Assembly: GCA_030064795.1 (NCBI GenBank) | Contig: JASJEI010000572.1 | Span: 1-6,053 of the forward strand | Length of the DNA: 6,053 nt | Reading direction: 5' to 3' | Origin: Pleurocapsa sp. MO_226.B13 | GTDB taxonomy: Bacteria > Cyanobacteriota > Cyanobacteriia > Cyanobacteriales > Xenococcaceae | Part shown: in pieces, positions 5,949 through 6,053 of the stretch | Layout of the letters: every line of letters starts with the position of its first letter | Position numbering within the stretch: position 1 is the first letter of the stretch | Translations under genes and position numbers: made by a program | The notes under the pieces: generated by a model | What the model saw: only the letters and a program-made list of their open reading frames with translations | Told to the model about the DNA's origin: nothing | Database searches by the model: none

Positions 5949-6053
5949 AGTTGGTCAGCCTTATTCAAATGGATAAGTTTTAGCCAGAGGTTATTGCCCG
6001 CCGACCGCCCCAATTGTGAGGGGTAAGCGTGTCAAAGTCCCCAAATTCGTAGG
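5927..6053 (+). mobile_element. End of the same unidentified mobile element, right copy
   Basis: Exact inverted copy of 2-128, reading GGGCTACAAAAAAGTTAGTC inward to outward from 5927. Its boundary with the regulator leader is at 5926/5927. The octamers GTTAGTCA (5940-5947) and GTTGGTCA (5950-5957) are 10 bp apart. From GTG at 6016 a frame (VRGKRVKVPKFV) stays open to the window edge and may be the first codons of the element's own protein, though no ribosome binding site is near and I do not recognise it. The rest of the element lies outside. Group II intron is unlikely, because the boundary does not begin with the usual GTGYG. Confidence 0.72.

Noticed and set aside
6031..6036. Perfect TTGACA hexamer (minus strand) in the element end as a -35 box
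   Set aside because: No -10-like sequence lies 16-19 bp downstream; the region there is GC-rich (TGGGGC).
1..6053. Whole window as a single transposon with 127-bp terminal inverted repeats
   Set aside because: The left arm runs into the coding frame of a broken transposase, the frames in the arms run off the window edges, and the arm length equals a common k-mer. Two copies of one element end at contig borders explains this better.

Overview
The window looks cyanobacterial. It carries four copies of the cyanobacterial palindrome HIP1 (GCGATCGC at 2011, 5424, 5656 and 5684). Its TonB-dependent receptor has an AMIN domain between signal peptide and plug, a layout typical of cyanobacterial siderophore receptors. 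Two genes also contain GGGG/CCCC-rich hairpin repeats of the kind scattered through these genomes. No rRNA or other gene fixes the species.

Layout, left to right: 1-128 is the end of a repeated mobile element. 129-663 is the N-terminal third or so of an IS1182-type transposase (minus strand), cut off by that element. 664-853 is intergenic. 854-2056 is a periplasmic iron-siderophore binding lipoprotein (minus). 2137-4770 is an AMIN/TonB-dependent siderophore receptor (minus, GTG start). 4771-4898 is a regulatory intergenic region. 4899-5906 is a PchR-like AraC-family regulator (minus). 5927-6053 is the same mobile-element end again, in inverted orientation.

The three central genes read in one direction as regulator, receptor, binding protein, and together form a ferric-siderophore uptake cassette. 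The regulator probably senses iron-siderophore status and activates the receptor. The receptor moves the ferric siderophore across the outer membrane with TonB energy, and the lipoprotein passes it to an inner-membrane ABC permease that is not in this window. The receptor upstream region holds two 17-bp direct repeats exactly 21 bp apart. They abut a candidate -35 box and are followed by a Fur-like 15-mer, which suggests AraC activation plus Fur repression.

The most unusual structure is the flanking. An identical 127-bp sequence closes both ends in inverted orientation. On the left it interrupts the IS1182 transposase; on the right it stops 20 bp before the regulator's start codon. The uptake cassette therefore lies between two inward-facing copies of one element end, as in a composite transposon. 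The length of exactly 127 bp also matches a common assembly k-mer, so the window is probably a contig that stops where the repeat begins. Both readings can hold together.
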